A stretch of 61,713 nt of DNA from assembly GCF_001905095.1 (NCBI RefSeq), contig NZ_LWLS01000086.1:1-61713 (forward strand). The letters are read 5' to 3'. A program made the position numbers and the translations under genes. Source of the DNA: Micromonospora sp. CB01531. GTDB taxonomy: Bacteria > Actinomycetota > Actinomycetes > Mycobacteriales > Micromonosporaceae. Shown piece by piece: positions 36,701 through 43,539 of the stretch (within the stretch, counting starts at the first letter, position 1; the number at the start of each line of letters is the position of its first letter). Below the pieces are notes generated by a model. That model was given only the letters and a program-made list of their open reading frames with translations, was not told where the DNA came from and ran no database searches.

Positions 36701-38128
36701 GTCCCCGCCGACGTTCGCCGGGCCCGTGGTACGCGGGTTGGTGGCCTTGAAGGTGGTCCGGCTGACCGACGGAGTGTCCGCGCTGACCGGGGTGGTCGGC
36801 TGCAGCCGCCACTCGTTGAAGCCGTACGACAGCACCGACGGCCCGAACGCCTCGACCGAGTCGCCGACCCGCAGCGGGTTCTCCTTCGACAGGTACGGCG
36901 GCAGCTGCCCGGCGGTGGCCAGGTTGGTGGTCTTGCCGTCGTCGAGCAGGACCCGGCGGAGCTTGTTGTCGGCGATCACCTGCTTGGCGGCGTCCGAGCC
37001 CGGGCGGGCGACATCGGTCGCGTTCCGGGCCGGGCGGTCACCGGCGGCGAGCACGACCTCGCCGTACCGGTTGGTGTTGTACACCTCGGAGACGGTGTAC
37101 TGGCCGACCGGCGCCACCAGCATCGACTCGACCGACTCGCGGGCGTCGTCGGCCAGCGGCAGGCTGACCGGCACCGGGGCGGGCAGGGTCGCGCCGTGCG
37201 CGCAGATCTGCACGTCGCTCTTGGCGGCGATGCTCAGCTGGGTGAGGCCGTTGAACTCGCTCGGGGTGCCGCTGACCCGCACCCGGTCGCCGATCGCGAC
37301 CGACGGGTGGTTCGCGGTGCTCGTGGTGAGGTAGACGAAGATGCCGTCGGACGCGGTGCCGGCGGCGACCGCACGGTCTCCGCCGCTGCCGGCGGTCTGC
37401 ACGTACATGCCGTTGTAGCCACCGGTGCGGTGGTCGGCGGTCACCACGCCCTCGACGGTGACCCGGGTGCCCGCCAGCGGCGTGGCGGTGCCGGTGCCCT
37501 GGACCTCCGCGATGGTGTGGTCGACGGCGACGGTGCAGCCGATACCCGGGTCCGGGTCGGGGCCCGGGTCGGGGTTGCCGCCGCCGTTGCGGACACCGAA
37601 GGTGTTCGGCGCCTCGGCGTTCCAGGTTCCGTTGATCTTCTGCAGCGAGTGGCCGACGGGGGTGTTCGTGGTCTCTGCGACCCCGATGTCGGTCCCGGTC
37701 ATCCCGTTGGCGGGGCCGCCGACCGCGGTGAACGTCCCCTCGTAGGTGAGGAACTCCGCCACCGTGCCGGTGGGGGAGACCAGCGCGACGCCGTCGGGGG
37801 AGCCGTTCTGGATGCCGTCGGTCGGGTAGTTGGCGACGACCACACCGGCCGCCGGCACCGCCCCGCTCAGCGTGCGGGTGTTGTACGCCGCACTGTTCGC
37901 TCCGTTGTAGAGCACGATCTGCCAGCCGGTCAGATCGAAGCCGGCCGGCGCCTCGATCTCGATGGCCTCGCCGGTGTCGGTACCGACGTTGTCGTAGTGG
38001 ATTTCGCTGATGAAGGGGGTCGCCGCCTCGGCGGCGAGGACTGGAGCGCTGCTGGTCAGGGCCAGCGCACCGCTTGTGACGACTACGCCGAGCACACTGA
38101 GTGATCTGCGTTGGCTACGGAGCTTCAA
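33755..38128 (-). CDS. Giant secreted ExeM/NucH-type nuclease fused to 5'-nucleotidase
   Basis: This protein is about 1457 residues. TTG 38128 (GAAGG upstream) starts a signal peptide, LKLRSQRRSLSVLGVVVTSG to about 33; TTG 38269 is an upstream alternative. Domains follow in order: lamin-tail-like (FISEIHYDNVGTDTGEAIEI), an OB-like domain (TRVTVEGVVTADHRTGGYNG), an endonuclease/exonuclease/phosphatase domain (VRVASFNVLNYF, GLEEIENS, VNHLKSK, LLLGDFNAY, SDHNPVVV), then a metallophosphoesterase/5'-nucleotidase (LLSINDFHGRLE, SAGDNIGAS, VGNHEFDKG, SGHTHQPY) with its C-terminal domain (GNLIADVQLAG, MNPGGLRADL). About 160 residues of beta-helix-like ISGSVTV/ISGPVSA repeats end it. It probably scavenges phosphate from extracellular DNA. 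No sorting motif is seen. Confidence 0.92.
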   Translation of the reverse strand: MKLRSQRRSLSVLGVVVTSGALALTSSAPVLAAEAATPFISEIHYDNVGTDTGEAIEIEAPAGFDLTGWQIVLYNGANSAAYNTRTLSGAVPAAGVVVANYPTDGIQNGSPDGVALVSPTGTVAEFLTYEGTFTAVGGPANGMTGTDIGVAETTNTPVGHSLQKINGTWNAEAPNTFGVRNGGGNPDPGPDPDPGIGCTVAVDHTIAEVQGTGTATPLAGTRVTVEGVVTADHRTGGYNGMYVQTAGSGGDRAVAAGTASDGIFVYLTTSTANHPSVAIGDRVRVSGTPSEFNGLTQLSIAAKSDVQICAHGATLPAPVPVSLPLADDARESVESMLVAPVGQYTVSEVYNTNRYGEVVLAAGDRPARNATDVARPGSDAAKQVIADNKLRRVLLDDGKTTNLATAGQLPPYLSKENPLRVGDSVEAFGPSVLSYGFNEWRLQPTTPVSADTPSVSRTTFKATNPRTTGPANVGGDVRVASFNVLNYFVHFGGDARGAANEAALAKQEAKIVAAISALGADVVGLEEIENSVRFDAGDPQQALKRLVNALNAKDGAGTWDYVRSPAELPAAAQQDFITTAIIFKPAKVQPKGPSRSVNDESVWFNAREPIAQTFTAGKISLTVIVNHLKSKSGTGTGDNADSGDGQGSWNGDRVRQATALTAFVDRVKAASGSDDVLLLGDFNAYTQEDPMQVLYQAKYKDLNDTGKATYVFGGESGSLDHALASPSLASRVTGVDVWQINAVESFAFQYDGLAAFYEANPYRASDHNPVVVGISTSAKPVNLQLLSINDFHGRLESPATVGGQPVGGAAQLAGLVSQLRAQNPNTAFVSAGDNIGASTFISAIDGDTPTIDALNAAGLAASAVGNHEFDKGIADLTGRVSDRADFPYLGANVYRGDTRALPAYSVSTVGEVRVGFVGVVTEQTASLVSPDGIAGLTFRDPIAEANLVAGQLKDGNPDNGEADVVVLLAHEGAATENINSADALANDPVFGKFTRVNATIDAIFSGHTHQPYAFKVPVPGSDKLRPVVQAEDYGKRLGKVTLTFDPNTGSVTDAAAQLVDVVGAPQDAAVADIVAAAKAKATELGKQQLGSITADVKRAYTNGNEDRGKESALGNLIADVQLAGTKDAGRGGAQIAFMNPGGLRADLLYRTDGTVTYADAFAVQPFANDVVTKSYTGAQIKQVLEEQWQPDGASRPVLWLGVSKGFSYTYNPEAPKGSRITSIKLNGTPLDPSGTYRVTVNSFLAAGGDNFTTLGQGTSPATTGDNDLTMLVSYFAANSPVTADTQPRSAIGQAGPQCTTTITGKYSKALVVTAGLTCLENAAISGSVTVNPGASLVVTGSTISGPVSATRPVLFDLSGATVSGSVTVSGATGGLSISKGKVSGSVSITGSTGGVQIDTVTVSGPVTVNSNTGSQPVVVAANTISGSLGCSGNTPAPVNDSRPNVIKGSATGQCARL

Positions 38129-38395
38129 AGCTGGGGCCTTCGATAGGGGGATGGACTGGTGCAACCTACCGGCAATCGGTGTCTGCGCAGGAGCCACCAG
38201 ATGTACGGAGCAGGCTAGCCTGTCGGCCGGAATGCAACGAAGATCGGACAAGAGTGTGCTAAGCGCCAAAGCGGGCGCTCTGGGCGCCGGGCTGAGCCAG
38301 CCCCGCCCGGACGATGCAGGTCACGGCCTTCACCGGCCGCTGCAACGGCGACCGGGTCGGCCGGTCGCCTCGGGGTGGCCCTTATCGTCGCGGGG
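38129..38395. promoter_or_regulatory. Divergent promoter region of the nuclease and barstar-domain genes
   Basis: These 267 bp between divergent starts have lower GC at 38195-38265. No PHO-box direct repeat (GTTCACC-type) is recognisable by eye, although the nuclease/nucleotidase would be a natural phosphate-starvation target. No other feature is supported. Confidence 0.35.
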
Positions 38396-39675
38396 GTGAG
38401 CAACGAGGAAGCGCCGGCCCCGGGGGAGTTGCGCTGGCGGTGGGATCAGCCGGTGCCGCTGCGGTGGCTGCTGATCGACGAGTACTCGATGGGTCAGCCG
38501 GACACGGCCGTGGCGGTGTGTGCGGACATCGACGGGCTGTTCGTCGACCCGCCGCCTCCGGCGCCGGCGGAGCGGTACACGCTGCTCGGCTGCGTACCCG
38601 TCGGACGGCTCCGGACGGCGGTGGACGGCACCGGTGAGACGTGGCTGGGCAATGTGGTGCTCGACGCGGTGCATCACCCCGATCGGCCGCCGGCTGGCGG
38701 GTGCGACCCCGTTCCGGTCGGCTGCTGCGCCTGCACCGAGGAGTTGCTCGACCTGGCCGTGGTCGGGCACCGGCCGTCGGCCCTCGGGCCGGGGCTGGTC
38801 GACGTCGACCTTGAGGGTCGGCTCCGACGCGAACCGAGGTACTCGCCGAGGACCCTGGCGGAGTCGCCCGACGGGGCCGGCTACCGGCTCGCCGGCGACG
38901 TCGACGAGGAGTTGGGCAACTGCCTCGACGTGGCAGGGGCGTTCCGACAGCGACCGGAGCCGCCGATGCACCCGGTGACGCTGCGTGGCTGCCGACCCGA
39001 ACCGCCGCTGCGCGCCGCGTTGGACGCGTTGCGCCGGGGCGCGGGCAATCCCGGCGGGGCGCGGCACCGCCGCCGGATCACCGCCTCGATCTTCAGCGTG
39101 GCCGCCGACGGGGTGGCCGTGTCGACCCTCGGTGGCGGCGTACACGGCTCGGTCACCGACGTGCGTTCCTCCGGGCTGGGCGAGGGACTGCTCGATGTCT
39201 CGTTCGACACCGGTGTGCAGACGATGCCGGTGGGGGCGCGGCGGATCTGGGAGCGGTGGCGCGCCGGCCCGCCACGCCGGCGGGGCGAGTGGGCCGGCCA
39301 TGACCGCGAATTGCGGCACCAGTGGGCGGGCGCGGCCCTGTGCCATCGGCGGCCGGCACCGGACCGCTCCGCCGGGACCACGTACCACCTCGACGGCCGG
39401 CACGTCACCGACGTCGAGGGCTTCTATTGCGCGATCGGGGAGGCGGTCAACGATGCCCGGGCGGCTACTTCGGCTGGAACCTCGATGCGCTGGTCGACTG
39501 CCTGTGCGGCGGGTGGGGTGCCGCACCGCCGTTCCGCCTGGTCTGGCACGACTCCGCAGTGGCTCGCGCGCGCCTGGGCGCCGGCTACGACCGGCGCAGC
39601 TGGGCGCCGGCGGTCACCCTGGACGACCTGCTTGCGCTGTTGGCCACCGGCGGCGTCGAGGTGGAGCTGCGCTGA
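38396..39675 (+). pseudogene. Barstar-domain C-terminal protein, frameshifted
   Basis: From GTG 38396 a frame runs through MSNEEAPAPGELRWRWDQPV. The N-terminal region of about 310 residues contains CADIDGLFVDPPPP and a Cys-rich GCCACTEELLDLAVVG, and it leads into a barstar-like domain starting TTYHLDGRHVTDVEGFYCAI. Near 39455-39460 (CCCGGGCGG) homology moves to another frame, PGGYFGWNLDALVDCLCGGW to LLALLATGGVEVELR, ending 39675. GGYFGxNLDAL is the barstar core. One C appears missing. The intact protein would be about 426 residues: a barnase-inhibitor fold fused to an uncharacterised N-terminal part. No barnase-like ribonuclease gene lies beside it. Confidence 0.65.
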
Positions 39676-39683
39676 GGGAGGGC

Positions 39684-40247
39684 CTACGTCCGGTCGAGCC
39701 GATCGTGAGCCTCGTCCAACCGGTACTCCCAGCCCTCCCGCCAGGCGAAATCGGCGTCGATCAGGTCCTCCAGCCGGACCCCGTCGATCCAGTGGTCGAG
39801 GCCCCACCGGGTGGCGACGTGCCCGATCACCAGGACCCGCCGGCCGGCCCACCGGAGGGGCAGGTCATCGAGGAAACGCCGAACCCGGTGTACGGCCTGC
39901 CGCCAGCTCTCCCCGCTGGGGTAGGGCTCGTCGAGGTACCGGTCGCGGTGCTCGTGCAGCTTGGCGGCCGGCATGCCGTTGCGCTCCCCGTAGTCGCATT
40001 CCCGCAGGCGCCAGTCATGCAGCACCGGTATCGGGGTGCCCGAGAAGGCGATGGCGGCCGTCTCCGCAGCCCGATGCAGGTCGGAGGCGAAGACCGCGTC
40101 GATGCCGTCGTCCCGCCTGCGCCTGCCGAGTTCGGCCGCCAGTGCTCGTCCCTTGCCGGACAGCCGGCCGGGCAGCCAGCCCGTGGCGAGCCCACGGTCG
40201 TTGTCCTCACTCCAGGAGTGCGTCTCGAAGACGATCTCGGTGGACAT
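39684..40247 (-). CDS. Histidine phosphatase-superfamily protein
   Basis: This 187-residue phosphoglycerate-mutase-like protein begins MSTEIVFETHSWSEDNDRGL. The canonical RHG is THS: the nucleophilic His is kept but the first Arg is replaced. GWLPGRLSGKGRALAAELG, FASDLHRAAETA, LRECDYGERNGM and the second catalytic His in VLVIGHVATRWGL are family elements. The TH(S/A) variant recurs in actinobacterial members, so it is probably functional. Substrate unknown. It converges with the barstar-domain gene (8 bp apart) and is divergent from the cyclodeaminase-like gene. Confidence 0.82.
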   Translation of the reverse strand: MSTEIVFETHSWSEDNDRGLATGWLPGRLSGKGRALAAELGRRRRDDGIDAVFASDLHRAAETAAIAFSGTPIPVLHDWRLRECDYGERNGMPAAKLHEHRDRYLDEPYPSGESWRQAVHRVRRFLDDLPLRWAGRRVLVIGHVATRWGLDHWIDGVRLEDLIDADFAWREGWEYRLDEAHDRLDRT

Positions 40248-40349
40248 GGGGCGAGGCTACCGGCAGGACGGGACGTGCGAGGGCAGCCGCAACCGCTGGC
40301 GGCCTTAACCTGCTGGGGTCCCGTCGTCCGTCCGCCACCGGAGGCCACC

Positions 40350-41369
40350 GTGACCGAGTCAACCCGCCCGCCCGGCTCCTTCGGTGGCCTGCAGTTGATT
40401 TCCGAGGAGGCTGTTGCGGAGACCTCGGTCCGGGTCGCGGTGGACGCCCTGGAGGCCGCGCTTCGCGCGGGGCTCGATCCGGAACGGGAGACGCCCCGCT
40501 CGCGGGTGGCCACGCAGGCCGGCGAGCTGCTGGTCATGCCCGCCACGCGAGGGGAGTACACCGGCTGCAAGCTGCTCACCAGCACCCCGGACAACGCTCG
40601 CCGGAGCCTGCCGCTGATCCAGGCAGCGTTCGTCCTCTTCGAGGGCCCGGGACAGCGGCCGGCGGCCCTCATCGACGGCACCGCGCTGACGAACCTGCGT
40701 ACCCCCGCAGTGTCCGCGCTCGCAGTGCGGCACCTGCTGCCCGGCGCGCCCGGGGCGCCGCTGCGGCTGACGGTCTTCGGCACCGGTCCCCAGGCGCATG
40801 CCCACATCGAAGCGATGCTCGCGTTGTTCGAGATCAGCGAGGTCGCGATCGTCGGCAGGGACGGCCCGCGGCGCGAACGGCTCACGGCACGGTTGGACGG
40901 CAGGGGGGTTCCGGTGCGCGCCTTCGATCCCGGCTCGAGCACGGAGGCGGTGACGGGGGCGGACGTCATCTGCTGCTGTACCAGTGCGGCGACGCCCCTT
41001 TTCGACGGCGCGTTGGTGAAGGGCGACGCCGTCGTCGTCGCGATCGGCTCGCACTCGCCGCACCGCCGGGAAGTGGACGACACGCTCGTCGCCCGCTCCC
41101 GGATCGTCGTCGAGTCGCTCGCCAGCACCCGGCTCGAGGCGGGTGACATCGTCATACCGCTCTCCGCCGGCGTGGTCCGCGCGGAGGACCTGTATCCGCT
41201 ACGCGACGTGGTGACCGGCCGCGCGCGGGTGCCCGCCGGCGGGCCGCGGCTGTTCAAGGGGACCGGCATGCCGTGGCAGGACCTCGTCGTCGCCGTCGAG
41301 ATCTACCGCACCCACCTCGCCGGGCGATCCCCGATGCGACCCGCCGATCGGGCCCCCGGCGTGGCGTAG
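40350..41369 (+). CDS. Ornithine cyclodeaminase / mu-crystallin-family dehydrogenase
   Basis: This 339-residue protein starts at GTG 40350, with GGAGG 5 bases upstream. A small dimerisation domain has PATRGEYTGCKLLTSTPDNA and ALIDGTALTNLRTPAVSALA. It is followed by an NAD(P) Rossmann domain (LTVFGTGPQAHAHIEAMLAL) and TGADVICCCTSAATPLFDG. Members deaminate ornithine to proline or reduce cyclic imines or keto acids. The substrate is not set by sequence, and no siderophore or amino-acid operon adjoins. A very strong hairpin follows the stop. Confidence 0.88.
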   Translation: MTESTRPPGSFGGLQLISEEAVAETSVRVAVDALEAALRAGLDPERETPRSRVATQAGELLVMPATRGEYTGCKLLTSTPDNARRSLPLIQAAFVLFEGPGQRPAALIDGTALTNLRTPAVSALAVRHLLPGAPGAPLRLTVFGTGPQAHAHIEAMLALFEISEVAIVGRDGPRRERLTARLDGRGVPVRAFDPGSSTEAVTGADVICCCTSAATPLFDGALVKGDAVVVAIGSHSPHRREVDDTLVARSRIVVESLASTRLEAGDIVIPLSAGVVRAEDLYPLRDVVTGRARVPAGGPRLFKGTGMPWQDLVVAVEIYRTHLAGRSPMRPADRAPGVA

Positions 41370-41387
41370 CCTGATCGCCCGTCCGAA

Positions 41388-41424
41388 CCAGGCGGGATCA
41401 CCGGGGCCCGGTGATCCCGCCTGG
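41388..41424. terminator. Near-perfect 18-bp-arm palindromic terminator
   Basis: CCAGGCGGGATCACCGGG (41388-41405) and its exact reverse complement (41407-41424) are separated by one base, so the real loop is formed from inner pairs. It lies between the convergent cyclodeaminase-like and MauE-like genes. Confidence 0.7.
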
Positions 41425-41450
41425 CTCACGAGTTGGCCGCTGACCGCCTC

Positions 41451-42317
41451 CTACGCCGGGACGACGGCGAGCCGGGGGCCGGCGGGCTGCGGGGTGCCGG
41501 CGAGGCTTAGGAGGGTCTGCCCGGTGGCGTCGTCCACCACGGCGACCCGCACGGCGTCCGGCTCCGGGTCGGTCATTGGCACGGCGAACACTGCGGTCAC
41601 CGGACGACCCTGGTAGAGCGCGGCGTGCCCGACGAAGCGCCAGTCGCCGTCGTCCCAGTGCTCCCGGACGTCGGAGCGGAGCAGCGGCGCTACCCGCCGG
41701 TAGGATTGGCTGAGCTGGAGCTGCTGCACGGTGGCGAGCAGCGGTACGCCGGAGCCGCCCCGCAGCGGGTGGGTGAGCTGGGCGCGCAGCCGGCGCAGCG
41801 GTAGCAGCCAGGCCGCGTCCAGCTCCGGCGAGAGCGCCACCACCACCGCGAGTTCGGCGAGCAGCACGGCGGCGCCGGTCAGCGGCCGTGCGGCGAGCGC
41901 CGTCCACCAGCCGCCGGTGGCCAGCACGGCGAGGGCGCCCGCCGCCACCAGGAGGCCGGCCCGGGTCAGGCTGCGGCCGGAGACGGGGGTCGATTGCGCG
42001 CTCAGGCAGCCGCAGGAGGAGGTCGGTGCCACGCGGCGGGCGTAGGTCAGGTAGGCGAGGAAGCCGACGGCCAGTCCGGTCGCGGCGATCGCTTCCAGCC
42101 GCAGCGCGGGTGGCAGTAGGAGCAGCGCGCCGAGGGTCAGTTCGATGCCGCCGAGCACCCGGTACGCGGGCAGCGCCCGGCGTTGCCCGATCAGGCGGAC
42201 GAGAGCCGACCGGTTGGCGATCGCGGCGGCGTGCCGGCTGAACAGCTTGATGCGCGCGGACCAGATCAGCACCGCACCGATGACCAGCGGTTGCAGCGCC
42301 GCGAGCACTTCGATCAT
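41451..42317 (-). CDS. MauE-like (DoxX/MauE) redox-associated membrane protein
   Basis: This 288-residue protein starts at ATG 42317 with GGAGGAA before it. The N-terminal 150-165 residues have four or five membrane helices (IEVLAALQPLVIGAVLIWSA, LGGIELTLGALLLLPPALRL, GLAVGFLAYLTYA) and the MauE-typical loop SSCGCLSAQST, a Cys-x-Cys likely to take part in disulfide exchange. The C-terminal 120 residues are soluble, with no known domain (QQLQLSQSYRRVAPLLRSD, TLLSLAGTPQPAGPRLAVV). MauE is required to make the disulfide-rich small subunit of methylamine dehydrogenase. Here the neighbour is a 15-cysteine protein, consistent with a similar job. It is last in a four-gene co-directional block. Confidence 0.75.
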   Translation of the reverse strand: MIEVLAALQPLVIGAVLIWSARIKLFSRHAAAIANRSALVRLIGQRRALPAYRVLGGIELTLGALLLLPPALRLEAIAATGLAVGFLAYLTYARRVAPTSSCGCLSAQSTPVSGRSLTRAGLLVAAGALAVLATGGWWTALAARPLTGAAVLLAELAVVVALSPELDAAWLLPLRRLRAQLTHPLRGGSGVPLLATVQQLQLSQSYRRVAPLLRSDVREHWDDGDWRFVGHAALYQGRPVTAVFAVPMTDPEPDAVRVAVVDDATGQTLLSLAGTPQPAGPRLAVVPA

Positions 42318-42392
42318 GGGTTCCTCCATCGGGTTGTCCGGCGGGCGGTGCCCGGGCGGTGCGCGTGCGGCGCACCGCCCGGGGTTTGCCGG

Positions 42393-42989
42393 TCAGGCGG
42401 CGGCGTAGACGGTGGCGACAGAGATCTCGTTGGTGTCCGGGTGCCAGGCGCCGAGCACCTGGACGTGCCGGCCGACCCGCAGCAGGGACATGTCGCTGAT
42501 CGCGGGGGTGCCGTTGTAGACCGCGGCGGAGCGACCCGGTACGACGTGCGCCACGATCCGTTGTCCCTTGTGGTCGAGGTGCAGCATGTTGCGGCCGACC
42601 GACGCGATGTGTGCGTGCAGGTTGACGATGTTGACCCAGACGGAGTCCGCGGCGAGGGTACCGTCGGGCAGGCGGAGGCCGCGGGCGTAGAGCCCGTCGC
42701 CGACGGCCACCTGGTCGAACGTGGTCGGGTGCAGCTTCCAGATGCTCGTGCCGTCGGTGATCCGGATCGAGTGCAGGACGGCGTCCGAGCCGGTGACCAG
42801 CAGCATGCTGCCGCTGATCTTGCTGATGCGGCCCTCGGCGAAGTTCGGATCCGGAGCGCCGGGTTCGACGGTCACGGCCTCGGCGGCGAAGGCCGCCTCG
42901 GGGGCGAGCGAGCCGAGGCCGGTGGCGCCGACCAGGCCACCGAGCGCGGCGGTGGCGAGCAGTCGGCGGCGGTCCAGAGTCTGCTTCAT
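42393..42989 (-). CDS. Tat-exported small beta-rich protein (DUF5666-like) of the Cys-rich/MauE block
   Basis: This 198-residue protein begins MKQTLDRRRLLATAALGGLV, a twin-arginine signal, with a likely cleavage near AAFAAEA (about 37). The mature part is beta-rich (GRISKISGSMLLVTGSDAV, FDQVAVGDGLYARGLRLPDG, LRVGRHVQVLGAWHPDTNE), suggesting an OB/SH3-like barrel as in DUF5666. It contains no Cys in the mature part. It starts 17 bp downstream of the Cys-rich gene. A Tat substrate beside a leaderless Cys-rich protein allows co-export of a folded complex, as inference. Function unknown. Confidence 0.75.
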   Translation of the reverse strand: MKQTLDRRRLLATAALGGLVGATGLGSLAPEAAFAAEAVTVEPGAPDPNFAEGRISKISGSMLLVTGSDAVLHSIRITDGTSIWKLHPTTFDQVAVGDGLYARGLRLPDGTLAADSVWVNIVNLHAHIASVGRNMLHLDHKGQRIVAHVVPGRSAAVYNGTPAISDMSLLRVGRHVQVLGAWHPDTNEISVATVYAAA

Positions 42990-43005
42990 CGTGCTGCCCT
43001 CCCCT

Positions 43006-43416
43006 TCAGACCGTGTCGACCGAGCAGGGCCGCAGCCCGGTGGAGAGACTGGCGATCGCGCTGTACGCCGCGGGCGTCAGGTCGATGATCCGGTTGGTGC
43101 CGCAGGACGCGCCGCAGCAGGTGCGCTCGCCGCACCACAGGTCGGTCTGCGGACCGCAGTCGGCGATCGTGGTGCCGACCCGCTTACCGCTGCACGGGTT
43201 GGTGGTGTAGTGCCGGAAGCCGCAGGTGCGGCGGGACATGCTGACGCCGCAGGTGTCCGGGCGGGTGATGGAAAAGCACGCGTCCGAGGCGTTGGGCCAG
43301 GCGTGCTGGTAGTTGCCGGATTTGCAGGTGCCGCAGGCGCCGCCGCCCGCGGTGCCGCAGGGACCCCAGGCGCTGCCGCAGCAGAACCACGACATCTCAC
43401 CTACCAGAGCTGCCAT
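43006..43416 (-). CDS. Cysteine-rich small protein (15 Cys in 136 residues)
   Basis: ATG 43416 follows a near-ideal AAGGAGG. The 136-residue protein has 15 cysteines: MSWFCCGSAWGPCG, GACGTCKSG, SDACFSI, PDTCGVSM, RTCGFRHYTTNPCSG, IADCGPQTDLWCGERTCCGA, SCGTNRIIDLTP and LRPCSVDTV. No signal peptide is visible. The composition suggests a compact disulfide- or metal-stabilised fold. With a MauE-like protein in the operon, the methylamine dehydrogenase light chain (six disulfides, TTQ from two Trp) comes to mind, and here two Trp lie one or two residues from Cys (SWFCC, LWCGE), but no alignment supports homology. I do not recognise the family. Confidence 0.75.
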   Translation of the reverse strand: MAALVGEMSWFCCGSAWGPCGTAGGGACGTCKSGNYQHAWPNASDACFSITRPDTCGVSMSRRTCGFRHYTTNPCSGKRVGTTIADCGPQTDLWCGERTCCGASCGTNRIIDLTPAAYSAIASLSTGLRPCSVDTV

Positions 43417-43452
43417 GGAACCTCCTTCCCAAGTGACCGATCGACAGCGATA

Positions 43453-43470
43453 GCCATCGATATTGATGGC
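43453..43470. promoter_or_regulatory. Palindrome upstream of the Cys-rich gene
   Basis: GCCATC-gatatt-GATGGC lies 37 bp before the Cys-rich start, in an AT-richer stretch (43440-43500) between it and the end of the SDR/NDH-2 gene. It is a candidate operator, and the AT-rich stretch suggests the last three genes have their own promoter. Confidence 0.4.
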
Positions 43471-43539
43471 GATTGTTGTGTTGAAAACCACCGAAGTCAA
43501 CGGCCTAGGGGAAGATTTCCTACGGGCGCGGCAACCGTC

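Noticed and set aside
39684..40247. Calling the histidine phosphatase inactive because RHG is THS
   Set aside because: The His nucleophile, ASDLxRAxxTA and the second His are present, and the variant appears typical of the actinobacterial subfamily.
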